DNA of 64,000 bases from G963662905 sp963676415 (GCA_963676415.1 OY781097.1:124001-188000), one strand, 5' to 3'. Numbered from the stretch's first letter, positions 48,405 to 57,204 are shown. Notes: generated by a model not told the origin, from the letters alone. Numbers and translations: made by a program.

Positions 48405-48692
48405 ATGACACTGCTCTTTTTTGATATCAGCGGAGGCGAAATTTTCATCATCATCATTATGGTGCTGATTATCTTTGGGCCAAAACGTATTCCTGAAATT
48501 GCCCGCAAAGCCGGTAAGGCTATGTCGGAAGTGCGCAAAGCCAGCAATACCATTAAGAATGAAATCATGAGTGAAAGCGATAATATCCGCGACAGCTTAG
48601 AAAAGGAAGCCAAAGAAATCAAGGGCGAAATTAAAGATGCCACCAGCTTAGACAGCAAGCACGATGAAGGTAAAGGCAGAAACAATAATTGA
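48405..48692 (+). CDS. tatA: TatA/TatB-family twin-arginine translocase subunit
   Basis: A 95-residue protein with one short N-terminal membrane helix (GEIFIIIIMVLIIFGPKRIPEIARK). This carries the invariant Phe-Gly hinge (IFGPKRIP), followed by an amphipathic helix and a charged tail. It builds the pore for folded proteins in the Tat pathway. A Glu near the start of the helix favours TatB-like or dual-function behaviour, so the A/B assignment is open. tatC is not in the window. Confidence 0.88.
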   Translation: MTLLFFDISGGEIFIIIIMVLIIFGPKRIPEIARKAGKAMSEVRKASNTIKNEIMSESDNIRDSLEKEAKEIKGEIKDATSLDSKHDEGKGRNNN

Positions 48693-48767
48693 TCTTGCAG
48701 GCAGTTATACATGAGTGAAATTATCCGTAATTTAGCACCATAAATTGTTTTTAAATACTCTTCAGAT

Positions 48768-51242
48768 ATGAATATAACCATCAGGTTAATCTTAGCACTT
48801 AGTTTTTTCCTATTAATTACTGGCATTCAGGCACAAAACCGCAGATTAAATGCTGCCGATGAAGATTTCAGGAATAAAAAATACAGCCTGGCCATGGAAA
48901 AATACAGGAAAGCCTACAGTAAAACGAAAAACAGAAGCACCCGCGAAACCATTTCGTTTAAAATAGCCGAATGCGAGCGCATGAAAGGTGACGTACGCCG
49001 TACTAAAAACGCTTATAAAAGGCTCATTAGCATGGATTACCAGGAGAAAGAGCCTATTGTCCTGCTGCATTATGCCGAGGCTTGCCTGAAAGATAACCGA
49101 CTTGAACTGGCCAAAACGAATTTTGAAGAGTACCTGAAAAAAGTCCCTGACGATCCTCAGGCCCTGCGCGGCTTAAAATCAGTAGAATTTATTGAAGAAC
49201 ACAAAGAAACCAAAGGACGCTATGAGGTGGAACGCGAGCGAAAAATAAACAGCCGTTTCGATGAATTTTCACCCACTTATATGAATTCTACCCTCAATGA
49301 AATTGCCTTTACCAGCAACCGCGATGATGCCATAGGCAAAAAAGAAGATGAATGGACCGGGAAAAAATTCACCGATATATTCGTGAGCCGGCAAGATAAA
49401 AAAGGCAAATGGAGCACACCGGTACTTTTGGACGAAGAAGAAATTGTAAATACCGAGGCCAACGAAGGCCAACCCATGATGAACAAACATTTTAACCTGA
49501 TGTATTTTACACGCTGTAGCAAACTCGACAGACGGGCTGCGGGCTGTAAGGTTTACACAGCAAAACGTCAGGGAATGTCGTGGCAGGAACCCAAAGAACT
49601 GAACCTGGGAGGCGATACACTCTCGGCAATCGGCCATCCAACCCTAAGTGAAGATGAAACCATAATTATTTTTGCTGCCGATTTTGACGACAGTAAAGGT
49701 GGAAAAGACCTCTATATCGCAAGCCGTTCAAGCCGTAACGGCGATTTCGATCCGGCTGTCAATCTCGGAGACGCCGTAAACACCTATGGCGATGAGCTTT
49801 TCCCGTTTCTGCGCGGCGATACAGCCCTGTACTTTGCCTCAAACGGTCATGTGGGCATGGGCGGACTGGACATCTATAAAACAGTGCTCAGTAGAGACGA
49901 AGAAGGAAAGTTCAGTTTTAGCGAACCCGTTAATATGCTTCCGCCAATCAATTCCAATGCCGATGATTTCGGGATTGTTTTCAGCCCACAGGAAGAAGGA
50001 GCTGCCGGCTTTTTTGCATCAAACCGCAAAAGCAACCAGGGAGATGATATATACACTTTCACACGTGAACCGCTGCTGTTCACTTTATCAGGAACAATTA
50101 CCGACGACCGCACTTTGCAAAAGCTTCCCGAAGTAAACGTGATGGTAACCGGATCTGACGGCACTCAGCTTGAAGATATTACTGACGAAAACGGATACTA
50201 CAGCTTCAATAAAAACCAGATATTCGGCAATATCACCTACGAAATTGCCGTAAGCAAAGAAGGTTATTTTAATCAAAACGCAACCGAAACTACTGTTGGG
50301 CTCCAAAACAGCACGGATCTGGTACGCGATTTTGTGCTGGTGCCCATACCACAGGAACCCATCATGCTCCCGGAAATCCTCTACGATTTGGGCAAATGGG
50401 ACCTCAAACCTCAATATCAGGACAGTTTGCAGGGCTTGATTACCATTATGCAGGAAAACCCCAACCTGATTATCGAGCTTGCTGCCCACACCGATATGCG
50501 CGATTCAGATGAAAATAATGATAAACTTTCTCAAAAACGTGCGCAATCCGTTGTGGATTATCTCATCGACCGTGGAATTGACGCAGGCCGGTTATCGGCA
50601 AAAGGTTACGGCGAACGTGTTCCTTTGGAGCTCAAAAAAGACGTTACCAAAGACGGGTTCCTTTTCCCTCAGGGCACTGTGCTCAATGAAGAATACATCA
50701 ATAAACTGGAAAGCAGGGTAGAACGGGAAATAGCCCACCAAATGAACCGTCGTACCGAATTTTCGATTATCGGAACCGATTATATTCCCGGTTCAGGCGT
50801 GCTTAAAACCGAAGGCGGCAAAATCGATATCGTTACTGCTCCAGAGAAAAATGAAGTACGCTTTACTTATTCAACCGACGGAAATCAAATTGTTGCTCCT
50901 TGTATCATCAATGGAATCAGTGCCAAATTTATTTATGACCTGCGCAATATCAAAAATGCAGTTATATCCGAAGAAGCAGCATTGGAACTTTTAAAAAGTG
51001 GTGCTATCAGCAAAACAGATTTCCTTGGTGACATAAGCAGGGCTTTGGGTGATGGCTGGATCGAAAACAATGCCCGTTTCATTATCAATGATATGCGTAT
51101 TGGCAAAGAATTAAAATACGATGTCGAGGTAGTTGTCAACCGCCGTGAAAAAGGCCAATACCTGAAACTACCAAAAGCAGTGCTGAATAAATTCGGAACT
51201 GTAAAGCTCGATAAAGAAAACCAGAAAATCATTTTTGAATAG
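48768..51242 (+). CDS. OmpA-family protein: TPR, PD40 propeller, carboxypeptidase-like, OmpA, degenerate retropepsin-like domain
   Basis: An 824-residue envelope protein with a signal peptide (LALSFFLLITGIQAQ). The order of domains is: TPR-like helices (about 25-150), PD40/WD40-like propeller (about 165-430, for example FSPTYMNSTLNEIAFTSNRD), carboxypeptidase-regulatory-like beta sandwich (about 440-520, LSGTITDDRTLQKLPEVNV), and an OmpA peptidoglycan-binding domain (about 530-670, IIELAAHTDMRDSDENNDKL). The TPR-propeller-CRD-OmpA order is that of the T9SS component PorE. The last 130 or so residues look like a clan AA aspartic protease, but DTGA is replaced by Asp724-Leu-Arg-Asn. It lies 16 bases upstream of the purM-like gene. 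Confidence 0.87.
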   Translation: MNITIRLILALSFFLLITGIQAQNRRLNAADEDFRNKKYSLAMEKYRKAYSKTKNRSTRETISFKIAECERMKGDVRRTKNAYKRLISMDYQEKEPIVLLHYAEACLKDNRLELAKTNFEEYLKKVPDDPQALRGLKSVEFIEEHKETKGRYEVERERKINSRFDEFSPTYMNSTLNEIAFTSNRDDAIGKKEDEWTGKKFTDIFVSRQDKKGKWSTPVLLDEEEIVNTEANEGQPMMNKHFNLMYFTRCSKLDRRAAGCKVYTAKRQGMSWQEPKELNLGGDTLSAIGHPTLSEDETIIIFAADFDDSKGGKDLYIASRSSRNGDFDPAVNLGDAVNTYGDELFPFLRGDTALYFASNGHVGMGGLDIYKTVLSRDEEGKFSFSEPVNMLPPINSNADDFGIVFSPQEEGAAGFFASNRKSNQGDDIYTFTREPLLFTLSGTITDDRTLQKLPEVNVMVTGSDGTQLEDITDENGYYSFNKNQIFGNITYEIAVSKEGYFNQNATETTVGLQNSTDLVRDFVLVPIPQEPIMLPEILYDLGKWDLKPQYQDSLQGLITIMQENPNLIIELAAHTDMRDSDENNDKLSQKRAQSVVDYLIDRGIDAGRLSAKGYGERVPLELKKDVTKDGFLFPQGTVLNEEYINKLESRVEREIAHQMNRRTEFSIIGTDYIPGSGVLKTEGGKIDIVTAPEKNEVRFTYSTDGNQIVAPCIINGISAKFIYDLRNIKNAVISEEAALELLKSGAISKTDFLGDISRALGDGWIENNARFIINDMRIGKELKYDVEVVVNRREKGQYLKLPKAVLNKFGTVKLDKENQKIIFE

Positions 51243-51258
51243 AAAGTCCTCAGGAAAT

Positions 51259-52431
51259 ATGACGACAACTTCTTCACGATATAACCAAAGAGGCGTTTCG
51301 GCCTCAAAGGAAGATGTGCACAATGCAATTAAGAACACGGATAAAGGATTGTACCCCAATGCTTTTTGCAAAATTATCCCCGATTTCTTAGGCGGTGATG
51401 ACGATTTTTGCAACATCATGCATGCTGATGGCGCGGGAACAAAATCATCATTGGCTTACCTTTATTGGAAAGAAACCGGCGACTTATCCGTTTGGAAAGG
51501 AATTGCACAGGATGCCATTGTGATGAATACAGACGACCTGCTTTGCGTTGGCGCCACAGAAAACATCCTGCTCAGCTCCACAATCGGACGCAATAAAAAC
51601 CTGATTCCGGGCGAAGTAATCAAAGCCCTTATCGAAGGAACAGAAGCTTTTGTTGAAGAAATGAAAGCATGGGATTACAACATCATAACAACCGGTGGCG
51701 AAACCGCTGATGTTGGCGACCTGGTGCGTACCATTATTGTTGACAGTACAGTTAGTGCGCGTATGCGAAGGTCTGAGGTAATCGCAAACGATAAAATTTC
51801 GGAAGGAGATGTAATTGTTGGCCTCTCTTCTTTTGGTCAGGCCGCTTGGGAAGATGTTTATAATGGCGGCATGGGCTCCAATGGGCTTACTTCTGCCCGC
51901 CACGATGTGCTTGGAAAATATCTCGTTAGCAAATATCCGGAAAGCTTTGACCCGCGCATCAATGATGAATTTGTATATTCTGGTTCGAAAAAACTTACCG
52001 ATCCAACGGAAGTGGAAGGCATGGATGTAGGAAAACTTATTCTCTCTCCTACCCGCACTTATGCCCCACTGATGAAAAAAATACTTGAAGCACACCGCCC
52101 ACACATCCACGGACTGGTGCATTGCAGCGGTGGCGCCCAAACCAAAATCCTACATTTTATTGATAAACTGCACATTATTAAAGATAATTTGTTTGATATT
52201 CCTCCGCTGTTCAAAATGATTCAGCAGGAAAGTGGAACAAACTGGAAGGAAATGTACCAGGTATTTAATATGGGACACCGGATGGAAATCTATCTGCCCG
52301 AAAAATATGCGGCGGAAATCATTGCAATTGCAAAAGACATGAAGGTTGATGCGCAAATTGTAGGTCGCTGCGAGGCTTCTGAACATAAGAAAGTTACGAT
52401 CAAAAGACCGAACGGAACTTTTGAATATTAA
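51259..52431 (+). CDS. purM: phosphoribosylformylglycinamidine cyclo-ligase (AIR synthase)
   Basis: A 390-residue ATP-dependent enzyme that closes the imidazole ring in purine synthesis, of the long form found in Bacteroidota. Motifs include YNQRGVSASKEDVHNAI, MHADGAGTKSSLAYLYW (substrate/ATP site), AQDAIVMNTDDLLCVGA and TTGGETADVGDLVRT, and LVHCSGGAQTKIL near the C-terminal fold. The ATG at 51259 was preferred over one at 51235 that lies inside the upstream gene. It ends at a bidirectional terminator. Other members of the PurM superfamily are possible, but the overall match favours PurM. Confidence 0.88.
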   Translation: MTTTSSRYNQRGVSASKEDVHNAIKNTDKGLYPNAFCKIIPDFLGGDDDFCNIMHADGAGTKSSLAYLYWKETGDLSVWKGIAQDAIVMNTDDLLCVGATENILLSSTIGRNKNLIPGEVIKALIEGTEAFVEEMKAWDYNIITTGGETADVGDLVRTIIVDSTVSARMRRSEVIANDKISEGDVIVGLSSFGQAAWEDVYNGGMGSNGLTSARHDVLGKYLVSKYPESFDPRINDEFVYSGSKKLTDPTEVEGMDVGKLILSPTRTYAPLMKKILEAHRPHIHGLVHCSGGAQTKILHFIDKLHIIKDNLFDIPPLFKMIQQESGTNWKEMYQVFNMGHRMEIYLPEKYAAEIIAIAKDMKVDAQIVGRCEASEHKKVTIKRPNGTFEY

Positions 52432-52452
52432 AGCACAAAAATTCCGCTAAAA

Positions 52453-52493
52453 AAACTGCCGCTTCGGAAAAACCCAAAGCGGCAGTTTTTTTT
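52453..52493. terminator. bidirectional terminator between purM and the rubrerythrin-like gene
   Basis: A perfect 12-bp stem (AAACTGCCGCTT with AAGCGGCAGTTT), T tracts on both strands, between convergent genes. Confidence 0.93.
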
Positions 52494-52505
52494 CGTAGTC
52501 ATTAC

Positions 52506-52961
52506 TTAGTTTTCTCTATAAACGATATCATCGTATTCCAATTCAAAGCGAAGCTTATGTTTTGATTCTTCAATGGCCAATGAATCAAAAACAGCCTTAA
52601 TTTCATCATTTGGTGCCTTTTTGGCCAAATCGGAATAAAGACGGAAAGCCGCTTTTTCTTTTTTCATCGCAACAACCAATGCTTCTTCATAGCTCATGTC
52701 TGGCTTAGGCTCAACCTCAACCACATAATCTGCAATTTTCAGGTCTGCAACCTCTTCGGTGCGTCCTTTGTAAATGCCTTGTTCTTTTAGGTTGGCCAAG
52801 CGCTTTTTATGCCCCATTTCTTCAGTAGCAAATTGAAGAAAAACTTGCTTCATCTCCTCGTTACTGGTATTTTCCGACAATTGGTTATAAAAATCAACAG
52901 CTTCCTGTTCGCTCTGCATCGCGAAATCCAGGATATCGTTAATATTATTGAAGTCTTTCAT
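52506..52961 (-). CDS. rubrerythrin-like ferritin-fold diiron protein
   Basis: A 151-residue four-helix-bundle protein. Its diiron ligands are visible as Glu in AMQSEQEAVDFY, ExxH in FATEEMGHKKR, Glu in AMKKEKAAFRLY and ExxH in LAIEESKHKLRFE. It lacks the rubredoxin-like CxxC domain of classical rubrerythrins, which makes it an erythrin/ferritin-like type. Such proteins reduce peroxide or handle iron under oxidative stress. A TAAATTTG -7 candidate lies on the minus strand at 53006-52999. It is divergent from the CarH-like regulator gene. Confidence 0.88.
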   Translation of the reverse strand: MKDFNNINDILDFAMQSEQEAVDFYNQLSENTSNEEMKQVFLQFATEEMGHKKRLANLKEQGIYKGRTEEVADLKIADYVVEVEPKPDMSYEEALVVAMKKEKAAFRLYSDLAKKAPNDEIKAVFDSLAIEESKHKLRFELEYDDIVYREN

Positions 52962-53094
52962 AAAAGGATATTTTTAGGTTTTGCAATTATCTTTCGAACA
53001 AATTTAATAAAAATCCTTTCAGCAGTACGAAAACAAATTATCCTATCGACCCATTTACATAAGAAAGTCATGCAGCTTTCCAACATTTCTGCAC

Positions 53095-53102
53095 TACATT
53101 TG
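53095..53102 (+). promoter_or_regulatory. candidate -7 element of the CarH-like gene
   Basis: TACATTTG lies 28 bases before the ATG at 53130 and matches TAnnTTTG. No -33 TTG is present, as would suit a regulated promoter. Confidence 0.5.
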
Positions 53103-53129
53103 TTGAATGTTGTATTAAGCAAATTAAAC

Positions 53130-54017
53130 ATGGCACGTTACGCGATTAAAGACCTTGAGCATTATACCGGTATAAAGGCACACACAATAAGGATATGGGA
53201 AAAACGATATGAGGTTGTGCAACCCGAACGCTCCGATACCAATATTCGGTCATATAGCGATGAAGACCTGAAAAAACTACTTAATATTGCTATGCTGAAC
53301 CGCCATGGACACAAAATCAGTGACCTGGTAAACCTCAGCAATCAGAGCCTTTGTAAAATGGTACTCAAGCTTACCGGCGAAAAAGCAAGCACCGATCTCT
53401 ATATCGACAACCTAATGATTGCAACAGTAGATATCGATGAACAAAAATTTGATAAAGTACTCACGAATATCATCATCCAATACGGTTTCGAAAAAGCGAT
53501 TACAGAAGTATTCTATCCGTTTTTCCTGAAAATAGGCTTTCTGTGGCAAACAGGACATATTAAACCCGGCCAAGAACATTTTATTTCCAATCTATTTCGA
53601 CAAAAACTAATTAGTGCTATAGATCAAACAGATACTAAACGAGTACCTAACAGTAAAATCTTCATTCTCTTTCTTCCCGAATGGGAAATGCACGAACTGG
53701 GACTGCTATTTTACTATTACCTTATCAAAAAAGCCGGTCACCGGGTTATCTATCTCGGACAGCAACTACCTTCATCTGACTTACGCGCTATAAGCGAAAT
53801 CCAAAAAGGTGATTATTATTTGACCTACATAACAATAGAACCACAGTCCGACCAAAAAGAGGAACTTTGCCGGATTTTCAAAGATAAATTACTCCAGGAT
53901 AAGGTTCTTATCGGTGGACATCATGCACAAAATCTGGCAAAAGAATTCGAAAAACCCCCTCTTACAATTGCCGATGCAGAAAATTTGAAAATATTCCTAA
54001 AAAAATTGAATTTATAA
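53130..54017 (+). CDS. CarH-like MerR regulator with B12-binding photoreceptor domain
   Basis: A 295-residue regulator. The MerR DNA-binding domain is at 1-70 (YAIKDLEHYTGIKAHTIRIWEKRY). A helical light-sensing domain carries the CarH signature W-x9-EH: Trp139, Glu149-His150 in FLWQTGHIKPGQEHF. A cobalamin-binding Rossmann domain has the E-x-H-x-x-G motif at Glu186-Met-His188-Glu-Leu-Gly191, where His188 is the predicted lower ligand. In CarH, adenosylcobalamin holds a DNA-binding tetramer that light breaks apart. The residue after Trp139 is Gln, whereas Thermus CarH has His there. The ATG at 53130 was chosen, as the frame upstream overlaps the rubrerythrin gene. It precedes an ECF sigma gene. 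Confidence 0.9.
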   Translation: MARYAIKDLEHYTGIKAHTIRIWEKRYEVVQPERSDTNIRSYSDEDLKKLLNIAMLNRHGHKISDLVNLSNQSLCKMVLKLTGEKASTDLYIDNLMIATVDIDEQKFDKVLTNIIIQYGFEKAITEVFYPFFLKIGFLWQTGHIKPGQEHFISNLFRQKLISAIDQTDTKRVPNSKIFILFLPEWEMHELGLLFYYYLIKKAGHRVIYLGQQLPSSDLRAISEIQKGDYYLTYITIEPQSDQKEELCRIFKDKLLQDKVLIGGHHAQNLAKEFEKPPLTIADAENLKIFLKKLNL

Positions 54018-54048
54018 ATAACTGAGCCTCAATATATTCAGGTTATTA

Positions 54049-54123
54049 CATATGTACATATGAAATTATTTGTGTTAATTTTATGTTAATTGGTTCTAAA
54101 TAAGAATAATTTGTTTAACTTTG
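54049..54123 (+). promoter_or_regulatory. promoter-operator region of the ECF sigma gene
   Basis: This contains a perfect 14-bp palindrome CATATGTACATATG (54049-54062), then two 11-base steps beginning TGTTAATT (TGTTAATTTTA, TGTTAATTGGT), and a -7 element TAACTTTG at 54116-54123. These lie between the CarH-like gene and the ECF gene and are candidate binding sites for the CarH-like protein. Binding is inferred. Confidence 0.5.
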
Positions 54124-54168
54124 CTTCATCTTAATTAAACACCTTAGAACCCTTAAAAATTATTCGAC

Positions 54169-54675
54169 ATGACCGCAACAGATTTTAACACCCGTCTCAT
54201 AAGCCTTCAGGACAATCTCAAGTATTTTGCAAAAAGCCTCACTTCCAATGAAGATGACGCCAATGACCTGATGCAGGAAACATTCCTTAAAGCGATACAG
54301 TACAAGGACAAATTTGATCCGGCAACAAATCTCAAAGCATGGACCTATACGATCATGAAGAATACCTTCATCAACAATTACCGAAAAAACATGCGCAAAA
54401 GCACTTTTGTTGATACAACGGATGATCTGTACTACCTCAATGTGAACAATAAAGCTGAAGACAGTGTACCTGATACACAATATTTTAAAAATGAAATCAG
54501 TAAGAAAATCGAGAGCTTGGAAGACGAACACCGCATTCCTTTCAAAATGCACTTCGAAGGCTACAAATACAAAGAAATTGCAGAGGTTTTGAATTTATCC
54601 ATTGGAACCGTTAAAAGCCGTATTTTCTTTAGCCGCAAAAAACTCATCAATAAGTTGAAGGACTACCAAAACTAA
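54169..54675 (+). CDS. ECF-type RNA polymerase sigma factor
   Basis: A 168-residue sigma-70 factor with only regions 2 and 4. Region 2 is at about 10-80 (DANDLMQETFLKAIQYKDKF, then NLKAWTYTIMKNTFINNYRK). Region 4 is at about 115-165 (KYKEIAEVLNLSIGTVKSRIFFSR). No anti-sigma gene is adjacent. The preceding CarH-like gene and a palindrome-bearing gap of 151 bases suggest light- or B12-dependent control of this sigma factor. In other Bacteroidota such a MerR-sigma pair stands before carotenoid genes, but none follow here. Confidence 0.94.
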   Translation: MTATDFNTRLISLQDNLKYFAKSLTSNEDDANDLMQETFLKAIQYKDKFDPATNLKAWTYTIMKNTFINNYRKNMRKSTFVDTTDDLYYLNVNNKAEDSVPDTQYFKNEISKKIESLEDEHRIPFKMHFEGYKYKEIAEVLNLSIGTVKSRIFFSRKKLINKLKDYQN

Positions 54676-54696
54676 GTTTTCATATTATAATTGCTA

Positions 54697-54732
54697 AAAG
54701 CCGGATCATTGATGAATGACCCGGCTTTTTTA
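54697..54732 (+). terminator. Rho-independent terminator after the ECF sigma gene
   Basis: A perfect 8-bp stem AAAGCCGG with CCGGCTTT, then TT, 22 bases after the stop. Confidence 0.9.
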
Positions 54733-54975
54733 TTAATAAACAAACCCAAATACAAATATTTGCCCTCCTAAATCAGCTAAAAAACTGTTTAATTTAACTT
54801 ACATTTTGTTAAACAATTGCCAACAATGGATTTCACATAAGCCTGCAATACCTTCTATTTAAGTAATTTAATGCCTAAATAAAATCACCGCCAACACAAA
54901 ATGTTTAATTTTATTAAAATTTTATTAAACAAACTTATTTAGAATGCATTAAAAATAGCGTTCAATAATTAAGAC
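54733..54975. other. AT-rich intergenic region, no feature seen
   Basis: Very AT-rich with many TTAA tracts. It probably held the promoter of the broken DUF4397 gene. No clean TAnnTTTG element, RNA gene or repeat was recognised. Confidence 0.5.
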
Positions 54976-56001
54976 AAAACTTTAAACGCATTTAACCTGA
55001 ATAATTCACTAATCGCTATTCTGGCACTCTTAATAAGCCTGGCTCTTATGGCACAAAGTGCCAGAGTAAAAATTATTCATAATTCACCCGATACAGCTGC
55101 AGAAAAAGTAAATATTTGACTCAATGACATGCTCTTGCTCGACGATTTCATGTTCCGTCAGGCGCCACCTTTTGTTGATGCTCCGGCCGGCGAGGAAACC
55201 AGCACCCACATCCTGCCACCGAACAGCTCTTCAAACGAAAATCCGATTGCAACTTATACTTACAACCTGATGGATAATGGAACCTATATGATTGTGCCCA
55301 ACGGTATCCTCAGCAAAAACGCTTATGATCAGGAGCAGCCTTTCGACCTTTATGGATATGATATGGTGCGCGAAATGGCTTCCGATGAAATGAACACCGA
55401 TGTTCTTGTTTTCCACGGCGCAACCGCTGCCCCAATCGTAGATATTTACGAAATGTCCACAGGTGAACTGATTGACAACCTGGATTACAGCGACTTCCGC
55501 GGATATCTGGAGCTTCCTACAGCAGATTATGTACTTGAAGTACTCGACGAAAGCGGTTCCACAACACTGCTCAGCTATTACCCACTACTGCAAACCCTTA
55601 GTCTTGAAGGAGCTTCAATCAGTGTATTCGCCAACGGATTCCTGAACCCGGAAAACAATTCCAATGGCGCTGAATTCGTTTTGTACGTAGCCCTTGCAGG
55701 CGTTGGCAACTTCATTCCGCTGCCTTCAACAACGGCAACAAGTGCAGAGAAAAACGAATTAATTGGCGAGATCAGCATTTTCCCAAATCCGGCTACCGAT
55801 GTGATCAACATCCGTGCGCAGGGGAATAAATTGTCACAAGTGCAAATTCTCAGCCTCACAGGTGTGCTGATCTATGAGGGCACATTAAATGCCAACGAAA
55901 AACTACAAATTGGCATAGTATTCTTGTCAAGTGGTCTATACTTTGTGAGCCTTACACAAGGTTCTGCACGGCAAGTTGAAAAAATCACCGTTACACGGTA
56001 A
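54976..56001 (+). pseudogene. DUF4397/T9SS secreted protein gene with in-frame stop and no start codon
   Basis: One frame encodes a signal peptide (NNSLIAILALLISLALMAQS), a DUF4397 start (ARVKIIHNSPDTAAEKVNI), then TGA at 55117-55119, and continues with LNDMLLLDDFMFRQAPPFVD. The family normally has an aromatic residue such as Trp at the stop position, so TGG to TGA is likely. No ATG, GTG or TTG exists in frame before the signal peptide. The remaining 290 codons are intact, with a second DUF4397 unit (VLVFHGATAAPIVDIYE) and a T9SS sorting domain (ISIFPNPATDVINIRA). An internal ATG at 55129 would make a product without export signal. Sequencing error cannot be excluded. Confidence 0.8.
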
Positions 56002-56085
56002 ATTTTTCTCTGTTTTGCTTTCAAAGTCGGGGCGCTAAGTCCAGCCTTTTTTTGAACAAAATTTTGATAACTGCCTTGAGTAGAT

Positions 56086-56487
56086 ATGGCAAAGTCCGGT
56101 AAAATAATTGTTTTCTTTGATGAAAGCTGCTTGATGTGCAATTCATTTGTACGCTTACTCATCAAAATGGATCGTAGAGAAAGGATTAGCTTTGCCTCTC
56201 TGGCTTTATTAAAAAACAGGTCGCGAAACAAAATATGCGAAAGCGTCAACACAGACAGCGTGCTTGTTTGGTCGGATACGAAATGTTATGACAAGTCTTC
56301 AGCAGTAACTACTATTTTTAAGGCTCTCCCCTATCCCTGGAAGTTTTTATCTTTTTTCCGAATCATCCCCACGCCTTGGCGTGACAGGTTATACGATATG
56401 GTAGCCAGGAACCGAAAAATATTCCAAAAAAACTACTGCCCGATTCCCGATAATAAAATTAAAAACCGTTTTATTCAATCCTTGTAA
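56086..56487 (+). CDS. DCC-family thiol-disulfide oxidoreductase-like protein
   Basis: A 133-residue member of the DCC (DUF393) family, related to the thioredoxin fold. The name-giving motif appears as FFDESCLMCNS, with Cys15 and Cys18. Later segments are RISFASLALLKN, SVLVWSDTKCYDKSSAVTTI and PTPWRDRLYDMVARNR, all usual for the family. Substrates are unknown. The 3' end overlaps the convergent DUF502 gene by 17 bases. Confidence 0.85.
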   Translation: MAKSGKIIVFFDESCLMCNSFVRLLIKMDRRERISFASLALLKNRSRNKICESVNTDSVLVWSDTKCYDKSSAVTTIFKALPYPWKFLSFFRIIPTPWRDRLYDMVARNRKIFQKNYCPIPDNKIKNRFIQSL

Positions 56488-57061
56488 CACCGCCAGCCAC
56501 GATAAACTTCATTACCTCTGCCGGAGAGGCGTCAATCTTTTTAACATTCGCCGCATCCACGATAAACAGATCTCCCATAACACTAAGCGAATACGGCAAG
56601 TAAACCGCAATTTTTTCTCCTTCAATTCCAAGTGCTGCCATATCTTCTGCAGTCAAAAAGCCAAGTCTAATTATTTCAGGATCATGATTCACAATAACCT
56701 GTACCGGTTCAGTGAATTTTTTCTTCTGCCCCACAAAGGCCGACATCAGATCCTTCATTGCGGTATAAATAATCTTGATCAGCGGCGCCTTGCTGATCAG
56801 CCGGTCGAAGTAATTAATCACTGGGCTAAAAATAAAGGTAGAACCCAAAAAACCAATCAGGGTAACGAACAGAATAATAATCAGCACACCAAGGCCGGGC
56901 AAGGAAAACCCGAGAATATTCTCGATGTAACGTTCCAGCAGCCCATCAACGAAAGTAAAACTGACATAAAGCGTGTAGGCGGTTACGGCAACAGGAATCA
57001 GATAAAGCAAGCCCTGCATCAGGTAGCGGATAAATTGCCGCCAAAAACCATATTTTTTCAT
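56471..57061 (-). CDS. DUF502 family membrane protein
   Basis: A 196-residue inner-membrane protein with two helices: YLMQGLLYLIPVAVTAYTLYV near the N-terminus (given in part as LLYLIPVAVTAYTLYV) and LGVLIIILFVTLIGFLGS near 55-75. A soluble C-terminal domain follows (IVNHDPEIIRLGFLTAED, VYLPYSLSVMGDLFIVDA). DUF502 proteins are widespread and their function is unknown. It is separated from maf by 219 bases and probably transcribed on its own. Confidence 0.85.
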   Translation of the reverse strand: MKKYGFWRQFIRYLMQGLLYLIPVAVTAYTLYVSFTFVDGLLERYIENILGFSLPGLGVLIIILFVTLIGFLGSTFIFSPVINYFDRLISKAPLIKIIYTAMKDLMSAFVGQKKKFTEPVQVIVNHDPEIIRLGFLTAEDMAALGIEGEKIAVYLPYSLSVMGDLFIVDAANVKKIDASPAEVMKFIVAGGVTRIE

Positions 57062-57188
57062 CCTTATATATTTTGATTTTCATAAGCCAGATGAGACTGC
57101 GCATGACCGAATAATCACCATCATGTTTTGATCAATATTCAATCATGCTTCGTTTCATCTCGAATTTATTTCTGGATTGAAAAGACCG

Positions 57189-57204
57189 GGGGTTACGAAA
57201 CCCC
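57189..57204 (-). terminator. weak terminator-like hairpin downstream of maf
   Basis: GGGGTT and AACCCC close a 4-base loop, followed on the minus strand by CGGTCTTTTC. It lies 77 bases past the maf stop. The T tract is poor. Confidence 0.35.
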
